Of a stretch of 43,744 nt of DNA, positions 16,830 to 24,672 are shown piece by piece. The stretch's first letter is position 1, and each line of letters begins with the position of its first letter. Source of the DNA: a virus; the IMG/VR virus record IMGVR_UViG_3300046714_000400, positions 1-43,744 of that record, one strand, 5' to 3'. Under the pieces are notes generated by a model. That model did no database searches and was not told where the DNA came from. It saw only the letters and a program-made list of their open reading frames with translations. The position numbers and the translations under genes were made by a program.

Positions 16830-17659
16830 TGGCCCTCGCGTTCTTCGAGAACGAGATCCTCCGCGTCGTGCCGCCGTGGCTGCAACGGCTCCGCGGTGAG
16901 AAGCTCATGCGCGCGTTTGGATCGCAGATCGACGCGCTCGTCGAGCGACTGCGCCAGGGCGTGAAGCTACGGTTCCCTGGATACGATCCGGCCAACATCG
17001 ACCTCGAAGCGCTGGCCACGATCGGGCGCGAACGTCGCATTCGGCGCGGCCCTGACGAGGCTGCCACGACGTACGCAGCGCGCCTGCTCACCTGGTGGGA
17101 CGATCACCGAGGCCGGGGCGGGGCCTACGCGCTGCTCCGACAGCTGCGCGCGTTCTGGCGCGACACGCTCGTGCACACGCTCGTCGACCAGAACGGCAAC
17201 ACGCTCATCGATAGCAACGGCAATGCGCTCACGACGGGCCTGCGCATCGACGTCGTCTACGCCTCGGGCACGCGCCGACGGATCGACGACGAGGGCACCA
17301 TCACACGCGACGCGATCACGTGGAACGCCGACGGGACGGCTCTCTGGGCGCGGTTCTGGGTGTTCTTCTACCTCGACGTGTTGACCGGCTTTCTCGTCGA
17401 CGATGTGGGCAACCATCTCATCGACAGCGAAGGCAACGCGCTCACTTGGTACCGCGTCTTCGACGGTTACCTTACCGAGTCGGAATCGACCGCCTTCACG
17501 ATCGTACCGCGCGAGTGGAGCGCCGGGCACATCGACCAACTGCACGTGGTGCTTCTCTACAAGAACGCGCGGCTCGTCGGCTATCCGCCGCGCGAGCTCG
17601 GCATCCCCGGCGACATCATCCCGAATGCATCCCCCGTCGATCTCCTGGTGGCAGCCTGA
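16829..17659 (+). CDS. Tail protein I-like (Mu gp48 type)
   Basis: 276 residues, ATG overlapping the J-like stop. Its place after J matches P2 J-I and Mu gp47-gp48, and LRGEKLMRAFGSQIDALVERLRQGVKLRFP fits the helical start of that group. A short motif occurs twice: LVDQNGNTLIDSNGNALT at residue 118 and LVDDVGNHLIDSEGNALT at residue 189. The two copies look like matching loops or an internal duplication. Confidence 0.65.
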   Translation: MALAFFENEILRVVPPWLQRLRGEKLMRAFGSQIDALVERLRQGVKLRFPGYDPANIDLEALATIGRERRIRRGPDEAATTYAARLLTWWDDHRGRGGAYALLRQLRAFWRDTLVHTLVDQNGNTLIDSNGNALTTGLRIDVVYASGTRRRIDDEGTITRDAITWNADGTALWARFWVFFYLDVLTGFLVDDVGNHLIDSEGNALTWYRVFDGYLTESESTAFTIVPREWSAGHIDQLHVVLLYKNARLVGYPPRELGIPGDIIPNASPVDLLVAA

Positions 17660-17662
17660 ACC

Positions 17663-18295
17663 ATGCCCAAGAACCTCACTGATGTATCGGTATTTACAAA
17701 CCCGGTTGTGTGTCCTGTCGACGGTGATCCACTGCGCGCCACCAACTGTTTCGAGACGCCGCTGCAAGCACTCGCAAATCGGACGCGGTACCTCAAGGAG
17801 CAGGTCGCGTCCGTCAAACGGCTGACGCAGCCAATCGAGTTCCTGCGCCCGGTCCTCGATGCGGACTGGTCCTATCCCTCGCACCTCGGCGGCTTCGCGC
17901 AGTCGGAGGCGAACGCTGTCTATCTCCTCACCCCACTCCGCGTGTATGCCGGCGAGACGCTCACCGGTGCGGACATCAAGCTCAAACCGGGCACCACACG
18001 GGCCACGATCGGAAACCGCATGCTGATGAGCATCGTGAAGCTCGACCATAACTTCAGCGGGAGCGTTCCCACGGTGAGCACCCTGGGTATCACCTCGGCA
18101 GACACGGGCTCGTCCCGTGCCGACGATGGTACGGCCGCCTACCAAGTGCGCACGCTGACGCTCTCGACTCCGGTAGTCGTGACCGATGAGCTCAGCTTCT
18201 ACATGCAGATCAACAGCGGCAACGACTCGGGCACGAACAAGGACGTTGTGCACGCGGTGCGTACGCTCGTCGACACGAACGCGGATCTTCGCTGA
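17663..18295 (+). CDS. Tail fibre-type protein
   Basis: 210 residues, ATG start four bases after the previous stop. The start (VFTNPVVCPVDGDPLRATNCFETPLQALANRTRYLKEQV) is the pattern seen at the N-terminus of many phage fibres, where a helix attaches to the baseplate. The remainder is beta-rich. It is probably the first of several receptor-binding or fibre genes. Confidence 0.55.
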   Translation: MPKNLTDVSVFTNPVVCPVDGDPLRATNCFETPLQALANRTRYLKEQVASVKRLTQPIEFLRPVLDADWSYPSHLGGFAQSEANAVYLLTPLRVYAGETLTGADIKLKPGTTRATIGNRMLMSIVKLDHNFSGSVPTVSTLGITSADTGSSRADDGTAAYQVRTLTLSTPVVVTDELSFYMQINSGNDSGTNKDVVHAVRTLVDTNADLR

Positions 18296-18331
18296 GAGGA
18301 GCTGCCGCGTGCAAGTGAAGGAGACCGGCTG

Positions 18332-19108
18332 ATGGGCGACATCCGTATCAACAACCTCGAGCAGCGCGCGCCGAAGCGCACGGACACGTTCGTGTTCGAC
18401 GGCGCCGCGGACGGCACCGGCGAGCAGTCGCTCGACGACGCACGCTTCACTTTGTCGAAGCTCGGCTTGAAACTGGACGGTAACCGCGGGCACTTCTTCG
18501 ACTTCGACGACTTCGTCGCGCTCACGCCGACCGCGGCCGACGGGCAGCGCCTCGCGCGCAGCGTGTCGGGTACGGGCACTGTGACGCTGATCGATGCGGC
18601 GGCAGCGCCCGCGTCGAGCGAAGGCATCGGGTGGGCCAAGCTCTTCACGACGGCGGCCGCCGACGTCGCGCAGATCGCAGACCAACGCAACCTCTTCCGC
18701 GGCGGAATGAAGCCGAAGCACCACGCGCGCGTGAAGGTACCCGGCGTGTTCGCCGACGCGACCATGTCCCAGGGGCTGGGCTCCGGGACTTCCTACGGCA
18801 CCATCGATACGAACACCGCGGGGCAGTGGGTCTGCGCGCAGAAGAGCAACGCGGGCGGCGGCACACAGAGCTCGGTGATCAGCTCGCCAACACCCGTCGC
18901 GGGCACGATCTACACAGTGCGCATCGAGATCGAGCCGACCGTCGGCACCCGCTTCTACATCGACAACGTGTTGCTCGCGACGCTCACGCAAGCCAACGCG
19001 ATCCCGCAAGCGGCTGACCTGCTCGGTCAGTATGTCTCCCTGACCGGCGTGACGGTGAACGACGCGTTCGCCTACGTCGATTACCTCGCAGTGGAGGGCG
19101 ATCGTTGA
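18332..19108 (+). CDS. Tail fibre or receptor-binding protein
   Basis: 258 residues with GAAGGAG upstream of the ATG. MGDIRINNLEQRAPKRTDTFVFDGA suggests a short baseplate-binding start. The C-terminal half (QSSVISSPTPVAGTIYTVRIEIEPTVGTRFYIDNVLLATL) looks like a concanavalin-type beta sandwich that could bind sugars. Overlaps the next gene by one base (TGATG). Function by position only. Confidence 0.5.
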   Translation: MGDIRINNLEQRAPKRTDTFVFDGAADGTGEQSLDDARFTLSKLGLKLDGNRGHFFDFDDFVALTPTAADGQRLARSVSGTGTVTLIDAAAAPASSEGIGWAKLFTTAAADVAQIADQRNLFRGGMKPKHHARVKVPGVFADATMSQGLGSGTSYGTIDTNTAGQWVCAQKSNAGGGTQSSVISSPTPVAGTIYTVRIEIEPTVGTRFYIDNVLLATLTQANAIPQAADLLGQYVSLTGVTVNDAFAYVDYLAVEGDR

Positions 19109-20202
19109 TGCGCATCCTGTTCGCCGCCGGTGGTGCCGACGATCGTCGCGCGAGGTCGATCAACCTCGCGAAAGGTACGTTCGCGCGCACCGGCCAGGGC
19201 TCGTATCTGACGGGCGCGCCGACGGATGGAGCAACGGCCTTCATGGCGCTCGCCGCGACGGATGTCCGGCGCACCGAGGATCGGGGCGACGGGGCGGGCC
19301 GCCTGGTGCTGCTTGAGCGCGCGAGCACCGGCACCGTCGCCGACTCTGCGAACGCCGCGGGGTCGGGCTGGTCCGGCACTGCGACGCAGGTCGCGAACAG
19401 CACGGCCGCGCCGGACGGCACGACGACGGCCGACACGATCGAGAACGTCGGGACCACGTTCGATCAGTGTCGTCGCTACACGAGCGGCCCCACCGCATCG
19501 CAACAGTTCGCGATGAGCGCATGGATCAAGCAGAAGATCGGTAGCGCCGCATCGATCCAGGTGCGCAACGGCGCCGGCGTCGCGACGAACGTCACACCGA
19601 CGTCGGTGTGGCAGCGCGCGATCAACGCCGGTGTCAGCGACGGCTTCGCCGAATGCTTCAACTGTCTGAACGGCCAGGGGGGCACGGGGCTCGACGTCGA
19701 CGAGCACTATTGGTGGGGCATCCAAGCGGAGACCGGCCGCTACCCGACGAGCTACATCCCCACTGCGGGTAGCAGCGCGTCGCGCGGCGCAGACGTGCTC
19801 ACGTTCGCATCGCTGCCGGCGTGGTTCTTCCGCCGCGGTCGCTTCAAGAAGTACGCGCCGATCTTCGCGAACACCGATCTCGCGAGCGGCGATGTGCGCT
19901 GGCTCTTCACCGTCGCCGACGTGAACAACGGCGTCCGCATGCGGCACGACGGAACAAACGTGCTGATCGAGGCGGTCGCCGGCGGCGTTGTGAAGGCGGC
20001 GAGTCAGGCGCTCACGTTCACGGCGCACGCAAACCTCGGGGTGGTGAAGTGGGACCGCGCGGGCCGCATCTACGTCGGCGGTGTGGCGGGGCCGGTCGGC
20101 ACCGCGTGGACGTGGACGCCGGGCGCCGTGCGCTTCGGCGGGATCTACGGCGGGTCGGGCAGCGAAGCGGACGCGCGTTTCTCGCCGAAGGTGTACGCGT
20201 GA
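19108..20202 (+). CDS. Tail protein with LamG/concanavalin-like domain
   Basis: 364 residues, ATG at 19108 overlapping the previous stop. The middle region (TTADTIENVGTTFDQCRRYTSG...QFAMSAWIKQKIGS) and YWWGIQAETGRYPTSYIPTAGSSASRGAD are the signature of carbohydrate-binding LamG-like modules often found in phage tail and host-recognition proteins. It probably recognises a surface polysaccharide of the host. Confidence 0.65.
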   Translation: MRILFAAGGADDRRARSINLAKGTFARTGQGSYLTGAPTDGATAFMALAATDVRRTEDRGDGAGRLVLLERASTGTVADSANAAGSGWSGTATQVANSTAAPDGTTTADTIENVGTTFDQCRRYTSGPTASQQFAMSAWIKQKIGSAASIQVRNGAGVATNVTPTSVWQRAINAGVSDGFAECFNCLNGQGGTGLDVDEHYWWGIQAETGRYPTSYIPTAGSSASRGADVLTFASLPAWFFRRGRFKKYAPIFANTDLASGDVRWLFTVADVNNGVRMRHDGTNVLIEAVAGGVVKAASQALTFTAHANLGVVKWDRAGRIYVGGVAGPVGTAWTWTPGAVRFGGIYGGSGSEADARFSPKVYA

Positions 20203-20795
20203 TGGACGTCGCCCACAGCTACCTGTGCGTGCGCGACCAGGCGGCGGATCTCTCGCCGGTGCTCGTCGCCGGATGGAGCGCACTGCGCGAGGCTGATGGC
20301 TGGTACACCATCACGCGCGCAAGCGACGGACTCGAGATCGTCGCGTGGCGCGCGAACACGAACGCTGCGGGCACGCGTGGGTTGTACGCGCTCTTCGGCC
20401 CGACCGCGGTGCTCGAGGCGATCGCGGCGATCGAGCCGCTGTGCATGCCGGCGCGCGAGCTCTGGACCTCCGCGCTCGGCGGCAACTCGACCGCGATCGC
20501 CGTCGCGCGCCGCTGGCCAACTTGGCGTTTCGACGGGAGCGAGCGCGACCGCAGCGGCTCTCTCGTGCCCGTGACCAGCGTCGTGCGCCGCGTGCTCTAC
20601 GAGGGGCAGACCATGCCAGCGCCGCCGATGCCGACGCCCGCGGCGCCGTGGCGCTTCGCGGCTGATGGTTCGATCGTCGGCACCGACCCCGCCGCACAGT
20701 ACGTGATCACGAACATCGTGCGGCCGGCGCTCCAGATCACGATCGCTGGCTACGCGCTCGCCGCGAGCTGCGAGGACGAGCCTTCGAGGGGCTGA
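20202..20795 (+). CDS. Hypothetical protein at end of fibre cluster
   Basis: 197 residues, ATG overlapping the previous stop. Not recognised. Mixed alpha/beta pattern with several Trp and no membrane segment. A tail fibre chaperone or a further fibre component are both possible given the place. Confidence 0.45.
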   Translation: MDVAHSYLCVRDQAADLSPVLVAGWSALREADGWYTITRASDGLEIVAWRANTNAAGTRGLYALFGPTAVLEAIAAIEPLCMPARELWTSALGGNSTAIAVARRWPTWRFDGSERDRSGSLVPVTSVVRRVLYEGQTMPAPPMPTPAAPWRFAADGSIVGTDPAAQYVITNIVRPALQITIAGYALAASCEDEPSRG

Positions 20796-20797
20796 CG

Positions 20798-21256
20798 ATG
20801 AGCGTACGTCTCCATCCGCCGCTGCTCGAGCCCGAGAAGCTGGGCATGCTCATCGCTGAGCTGCCGCGCTGTCGGGAGGAGACGCAGGCGCTGCGAGCAC
20901 AGGTGCTCGAGCAGGGGACGAAGCTCGATCAGCTCCTCGAGGAGCAGTCGGGCAGAAACACGCTCGTGCGCGCGGGCCGTTGGATCATCGGGCTCGTGCT
21001 GGGCGCGCTGATCAGCGGTGCTGCCGCGTTCTACGCGCAGGTCCGTGCGCATGAGCTCGCGATCGCGCGGCAGTCAGACGCTATCTCCACCGTACGCAAC
21101 GCTGAGGAGGCGAACGAGCGCGCAGTGGAGAGGACCACGCGCGACACGACCGGCATGCGCGGCGATCTATCTGCGCAGAGCGCCACGCTCAGCCAGATCC
21201 AGCGTTCGCTCGGCGAGCTCCGCGAGGACGTGCGGGACATGCGGAGGCGGCATTGA
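20798..21256 (+). CDS. Coiled-coil protein with one membrane segment
   Basis: 152 residues, GAGGGG before the ATG. Residues 10-50 are coiled (EETQALRAQVLEQGTKLDQLLEEQ), residues about 57-80 form one membrane helix (AGRWIIGLVLGALISGAAAFYAQV), and 80-150 are coiled again. It resembles XhlA-like or inner-membrane spanin-like proteins in layout, not in recognisable motifs. It opens the lysis-type cassette. Confidence 0.5.
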   Translation: MSVRLHPPLLEPEKLGMLIAELPRCREETQALRAQVLEQGTKLDQLLEEQSGRNTLVRAGRWIIGLVLGALISGAAAFYAQVRAHELAIARQSDAISTVRNAEEANERAVERTTRDTTGMRGDLSAQSATLSQIQRSLGELREDVRDMRRRH

Positions 21257-21603
21257 CGGCGCGTCGGCCGCGCAGGGTGACGACAGGCACGTGGCGCGGG
21301 CTCTCCGCGGCCGCGCGCGCCGATCTGTGGGTGAGCGACTACCTGCGATCCGGCACCGACGATGAGCCGAGCGGGATCGCCGCGCTCGAGCAGCTCTTCG
21401 AGATCCACTTCGCGCCGGAAACGAATGCCGCTCTGCGCGCCTTCGGTACCGCGGCGTTCCTGGCCGGCGCCGAGCGCGAAGCACAGCTCGAGTCCGCGCT
21501 GGCCACCGAGAGCGCGATCCGCGTGCGCCTCGAGCTCCGTCTCCGCGAGCACGGGATCTCCGTGCCGACCGATCCCAAGCCGAGCGAGCCACCCACCGAT
21601 TGA
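21253..21603 (+). CDS. Hypothetical protein
   Basis: 116 residues from a TTG at 21253 that overlaps the previous stop. Helical, acidic C-terminal half (EREAQLESALATESAIRVRLELRLRE). Not recognised. It lies inside the lysis-type cassette. Confidence 0.4.
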   Translation: MTARRPRRVTTGTWRGLSAAARADLWVSDYLRSGTDDEPSGIAALEQLFEIHFAPETNAALRAFGTAAFLAGAEREAQLESALATESAIRVRLELRLREHGISVPTDPKPSEPPTD

Positions 21604-21629
21604 GCGCCGGCGAGGCGCGGGAGAGAGTC

Positions 21630-22328
21630 ATGCCAGAGAAGCTGTCCGAACGAGTTCAGATCACGATGCGCATCACGAGCGTGGTGCTGATGCTCGCGCA
21701 GATCGCGGCGGGCGTGTATCTGATCGCGATCGATCGCAGCGATCAGGTCCCCACCCTCGCGCTCTTGGTGGCGCTCGCGACGGGGATCGCCGGGACGTCG
21801 GCGCCGTCGGCCCTGGCGGCGCTCCTCGGCGCGAAGCCGGGATCGTCGACGAAGCCGCCGAGTCCGCCGAAGCCTCCGCCCGGCGTGGGGATGATGCTGA
21901 TGGTGCTCGCCGTCGCGCTCGTCGCGAGCTCGTGCGGCTCAGCGATCGGCGACCAGGCGCGCGCGGCGACGATCGTAACCGGCGCGCTCAGCGCCGGCGG
22001 CGACGTGGTGATGGATGCGCGCGGCGCGGCACTCGACCGCGTGGAGGCGCAGTACCCGCACGATCCGGAGCACGATCAGCAGATCGAGACCGAAGACGCG
22101 CACTGGCGGCCGGTGCTCACGTCGCTCGACGCCGCTCGTGACGCGCTGCTCGCCTGGATCGACGCGATCGATCTCGCGCGGATCGCGGGCGGAGGTGGCG
22201 ACGTGCTCGGCCCGGTCATCACGCTCGCCGGCCGAGCGCTAGCGCTCGTGACGAGCGCGTTCGCGATCGCAACATCGCTCGGGGTGCAGGGGCTGCCGGA
22301 GCTGCCGCATCTCGCAGGAGGTCAGTGA
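21630..22328 (+). CDS. Membrane protein with internal lipobox-like segment, possible holin/spanin
   Basis: 232 residues; ATG 21630 has GGGAGAGAG nearby. The first 50 residues hold two hydrophobic segments (VVLMLAQIAAGVYLIAI and LALLVALATGIAGTSAPSAL), a holin-like layout. A proline-rich linker (PPSPPKPPPG) is followed by MMLMVLAVALVASSCGSA, a signal-like helix ending in a Cys, with in-frame ATGs at 21891, 21894 and 21900. A separate lipoprotein might start there, with GGGGA at 21887-21891. A third hydrophobic stretch lies near the end. Role uncertain. Confidence 0.45.
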   Translation: MPEKLSERVQITMRITSVVLMLAQIAAGVYLIAIDRSDQVPTLALLVALATGIAGTSAPSALAALLGAKPGSSTKPPSPPKPPPGVGMMLMVLAVALVASSCGSAIGDQARAATIVTGALSAGGDVVMDARGAALDRVEAQYPHDPEHDQQIETEDAHWRPVLTSLDAARDALLAWIDAIDLARIAGGGGDVLGPVITLAGRALALVTSAFAIATSLGVQGLPELPHLAGGQ

Positions 22329-22329
22329 G

Positions 22330-22518
22330 ATGGTAGGCCAGATCGTACTCGCAGCTCTCGGGATCATCGCCGCGATCGCGCCCGGCTTGCTCGCGGATGT
22401 CACGAACAAGGAGACGGACGAAGAGGCCATCCAGCACGTGCACACGCGCGCGCTGGCGGTCCATCAGCGCAACGTCGATGCCGATGCGGACCTCATCGAT
22501 CGCGAGAAGCGCGGATGA
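22330..22518 (+). CDS. Small membrane protein, holin candidate
   Basis: 62 residues, one hydrophobic segment at the N-terminus (IVLAALGIIAAIAPGLLADV) followed by a charged tail. GGAGGT lies before the ATG. Size and context suit a holin; there is no family signature. Confidence 0.45.
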   Translation: MVGQIVLAALGIIAAIAPGLLADVTNKETDEEAIQHVHTRALAVHQRNVDADADLIDREKRG

Positions 22519-22790
22519 AGATGCGCCGCGCACAACCGCTCGAACGGCTCGCCGACGCGAACGCGTGTTGGATGGGCTGCTCCGAGCGACTCGCGTTCGA
22601 CTGCCCGATCCACGAGGACTGCCGAGTCGAAGTCCCAACCGCCGCCGTCGAGACCGACGGCAAATGGGGGCGCACTGGGACGACGATCGACACGCTTACG
22701 ATCACACCGTCGATCCGTCGTCAGGGCGCGTGTGGATGGCACGGCTTCATCCGCGGCGGCCGGTTCGAGACATGCGGAGACTCCGAATGA
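22515..22790 (+). CDS. Small Cys/His protein, DUF6527-like
   Basis: 91 residues, ATG overlapping the previous stop. It has CPIHEDCRV, then TITPSIRRQGACGWHGFIRGGRF. The PSI...CGWHGFI..G core resembles DUF6527-type phage proteins, with Cys/His residues that could bind zinc. Function unknown; the family link is tentative. Confidence 0.45.
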   Translation: MKMRRAQPLERLADANACWMGCSERLAFDCPIHEDCRVEVPTAAVETDGKWGRTGTTIDTLTITPSIRRQGACGWHGFIRGGRFETCGDSE

Positions 22791-23647
22791 TCGACCGTCC
22801 CGCAGTCATCGACGCAGTCGCCGCCGAGGTCGAGCGCCTGCACGTCCCCGATCCGCGCGCAGTTGGCGGGCGCGTCGCCGATCGGCTCGGTCTCGGCGCG
22901 CCGATCGAGCACGCGCCGGTCGCCGATCCGCTCGACGCGCTCGGCGTTGGGATCTTCGTCCGCAAGATCCACGACTTCCCGATCGAGCTCGTCGCGCGCT
23001 TTGGATGGGTGTGCGTCGCGCTCCTGAACTCGGGCCGGATGTCGCTCAACCGCGATTCCGGTTGGTTCGCCGACGCTCGCGCCGCCGGCGTGCGGATCAC
23101 CGTCTTCGATTGGCTCCCGCCGCGCGCGCGGTGGCTCGCCGGCCTCACCGACGGCGTCCGCTTCGCCGACGAGGTGGGCGCTCTCGCGTGGATCGGCGAC
23201 TGCGAGGGCGACTGGCACGGCGCGCCCGAGTCGGCGGCGATCGCGTATATGGATTCCGTCACTGAGTTCGGCGGCGGGCGCGTGCGGCCCGGCTTCACGA
23301 GCCTCGCTCTGCCGTCGCTGCACCGCACGATCCCATGGCGCGCGTTCCTCTCGCGTTCGGCGCTCGCGATCCCGCAGCCCTACGACGCTGACTCCGAGCT
23401 CGATCCGGCGTACCCGCAGCGTTCGTGCGACGAGTACCGCGCGCACGGGGCGGTGAGGAACGCGTGCGGCCGCGGGGCCTACCGGCGCGACGACCCGCAC
23501 ACGCCGAGGGACGAGGCCGGCTGGCGCTCGGCGAGCGAGATCGCCGAGCAGCGCGCGTTGACGCCCACGAGCGGGCTCGTCGGCACATGCTGGTGGCCTC
23601 CGGCGGGGCGCCCCGACGCGCGGCTCGTCGACGCGATGGTGGGCTAG
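22787..23647 (+). CDS. TIM-barrel glycosidase-like protein, endolysin candidate
   Basis: 286 residues. Alternating beta strands and helices (LGVGIFVRKI, WVCVALLNSG, GVRITVFDWL, GALAWIGDCEGDW, ALAIPQPYD) suggest a TIM barrel. The acidic pair in GDCEGDW (D138, E140) is where GH25-type lysozymes carry their catalytic D.E motif. Position after holin-like genes supports a peptidoglycan hydrolase. Not a clear match to one family, so the reading is inference. Confidence 0.5.
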   Translation: MIDRPAVIDAVAAEVERLHVPDPRAVGGRVADRLGLGAPIEHAPVADPLDALGVGIFVRKIHDFPIELVARFGWVCVALLNSGRMSLNRDSGWFADARAAGVRITVFDWLPPRARWLAGLTDGVRFADEVGALAWIGDCEGDWHGAPESAAIAYMDSVTEFGGGRVRPGFTSLALPSLHRTIPWRAFLSRSALAIPQPYDADSELDPAYPQRSCDEYRAHGAVRNACGRGAYRRDDPHTPRDEAGWRSASEIAEQRALTPTSGLVGTCWWPPAGRPDARLVDAMVG

Positions 23648-23665
23648 AGCTCGTAGAGAGCGAGC

Positions 23666-23944
23666 ATGAGGGCCACGACCAAACGGCGCGTCCATGCGTT
23701 CATCGACGGTGCTACGCGCAGCATCGACATCGCAGGCGCTGGCTCTCACGACCCACGACGCTATGCGGCCCTCGCACGCAGATCCGTGGGAGCGGCGCTC
23801 GCGGACGATTGGGAGGTCATGGGGGTGGACTTCGTGATCGTGGTGTCTAGGACAGCGCCGACTGCCTCGAAGATGCAGAAGCGCCCCGTGGTCGTAGATC
23901 ACGATCAGTCCGAGTCAGTCGCAGAGCCCGATCACGCCGAGTGA
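23666..23944 (+). CDS. Hypothetical protein
   Basis: 92 residues, basic N-terminus (MRATTKRRVHAFIDGATRSIDI) and an acidic tail. Weak purine-rich sequence before the ATG. It is the last gene of the rightward late operon, facing the minus-strand gene that ends at 23984. Not recognised. Confidence 0.4.
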   Translation: MRATTKRRVHAFIDGATRSIDIAGAGSHDPRRYAALARRSVGAALADDWEVMGVDFVIVVSRTAPTASKMQKRPVVVDHDQSESVAEPDHAE

Positions 23945-23983
23945 GCAGGCGGAAGGAGCGACAACGGCAGGGCGGACTGACGC

Positions 23984-24232
23984 TCATCGCGGTTTGAGGG
24001 CCCGATTCCGAAGAGCTCGGGCCACATCGATCTCGACCTGTGCCCACGAGCGCGTCCCGTTGTCGCTGAGGAGATCGCGCGCTTCCCGGTCGAACTCATC
24101 GAGGCCCGCTTCGCACGCGGGACAGTAGGCTGTGCGCCGCACGCGCTGTTCGACCGGTGGCCCGCCGCACCGTGGACAGGGCATCACGATCGCGCGTACC
24201 TCGATCGTGAACTCCGTTTCGTCGCTCGCCAT
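23984..24232 (-). CDS. Zinc-ribbon protein
   Basis: 82 residues with AGGAGG just upstream of the ATG. MPCPRCGG and YCPACEAG give a CxxC...CxxC zinc ribbon at residues 19-38, followed by an acidic helix. Such small proteins often bind nucleic acid or other proteins. It reads toward the late genes, on the far side of attP from the integrase. An inverted repeat (GGCCCGA/TCGGGCC) lies at 23999-24023 within its 3' end. Confidence 0.6.
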   Translation of the reverse strand: MASDETEFTIEVRAIVMPCPRCGGPPVEQRVRRTAYCPACEAGLDEFDREARDLLSDNGTRSWAQVEIDVARALRNRALKPR

Positions 24233-24239
24233 GGTCCTC

Positions 24240-24515
24240 CTAGTATCGCAGCTCGCATCCCGTGCTGCCCTCGGGAAGGGCCTCGCAGGCGTCCAGCGTG
24301 TGCCGACACCGCGCCGAGCCCGGACCGCCGTCCTCGTCGTAGAGGACGCACCAGCACGGCGTATCGATGAGGCATCGGCAGCCTGGTGAGCGGTCGGTAG
24401 ACGAGCAGGACGGGCCCGCGTCGGCGTTCTCGAGCTCGGCCGGACCATGGGCCGCGTAGCACCCGCCGAGGGCGCAGAGGGCCAGGAAGAGGCCCGCACG
24501 AAGGAGTCGGGGCAG
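24240..24515 (-). CDS. Small Cys-rich lipoprotein without a standard start
   Basis: Reading from CTG at 24515 gives 91 residues: a signal peptide (LLRAGLFLALCALGGC) ending in a good lipobox, then a Cys-rich body (CRCLIDTPCWCVLYDEDGG) with nine or more Cys. No ATG, GTG or TTG occurs in frame near the signal peptide. Upstream in frame is the attP region. Either CTG is used, or the gene's beginning was altered when attP was formed. A surface lipoprotein role is inferred from the lipobox alone. Confidence 0.4.
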   Translation of the reverse strand: MPRLLRAGLFLALCALGGCYAAHGPAELENADAGPSCSSTDRSPGCRCLIDTPCWCVLYDEDGGPGSARCRHTLDACEALPEGSTGCELRY

Positions 24516-24518
24516 CGC

Positions 24519-24528
24519 GTGTCCGCTC
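24519..24528 (+). repeat. GTGTCCG repeat, left of attP
   Basis: GTGTCCGCTC lies 36 bases left of the tRNA-like core. The same ten bases occur at 24663-24672 on the other side. Possible integrase arm-type binding site. Confidence 0.4.
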
Positions 24529-24563
24529 GCCGTGCTAACGTCGCGCGCGCGCTCAGGAACTGC

Positions 24564-24610
24564 TCGGCTTCCTAAGCCGAAGGTCCCCCGTTCGAATCGG
24601 GGCGGGAGCG
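24564..24610 (+). other. attP core: 3' half of tRNA-Arg (CCT)
   Basis: From the anticodon stem to the discriminator the sequence is tRNA-like: TCGGC/GCCGA stem (24564-24568, 24576-24580) with loop TTCCTAA and anticodon CCT at 24571-24573. AGGTC follows, then the T-arm CCCCG-TTCGAAT-CGGGG, acceptor strand CGGGAGC at 24603-24609 and discriminator G. The required 5' acceptor strand GCTCCCG is absent, so this is not a working tRNA gene. It lies 60 bases from the integrase stop. Integrases of this class often use tRNA 3' ends, and the phage copy would rebuild the gene after integration. Confidence 0.78.
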
Positions 24611-24642
24611 TAGAGATTCCGCGCGCTTGCAGATTTCGGTCT

Positions 24643-24672
24643 GTGTCCGCCGTGTCCGTTCGGTGTCCGCTC
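24643..24672 (+). repeat. Three GTGTCCG repeats, right of attP
   Basis: GTGTCCG at 24643-24649, 24652-24658 and 24663-24669, spaced 9 and 11 bases, about one helical turn each. They lie between the attP core and the integrase stop codon. With the left copy they resemble the arm-type sites that flank attP in lambda-type systems. Binding by the integrase is inference. Confidence 0.45.

Noticed and set aside
23999-24023. Bidirectional terminator between the late genes and the minus-strand zinc-ribbon gene
   Set aside because: The 7-base stem lies inside the minus-strand gene and has no T-run on either strand.
24540-24612. A complete tRNA-Arg gene
   Set aside because: The 3' half folds perfectly, but no 5' acceptor strand (GCTCCCG) or normal D-arm lies upstream, so I call it attP.
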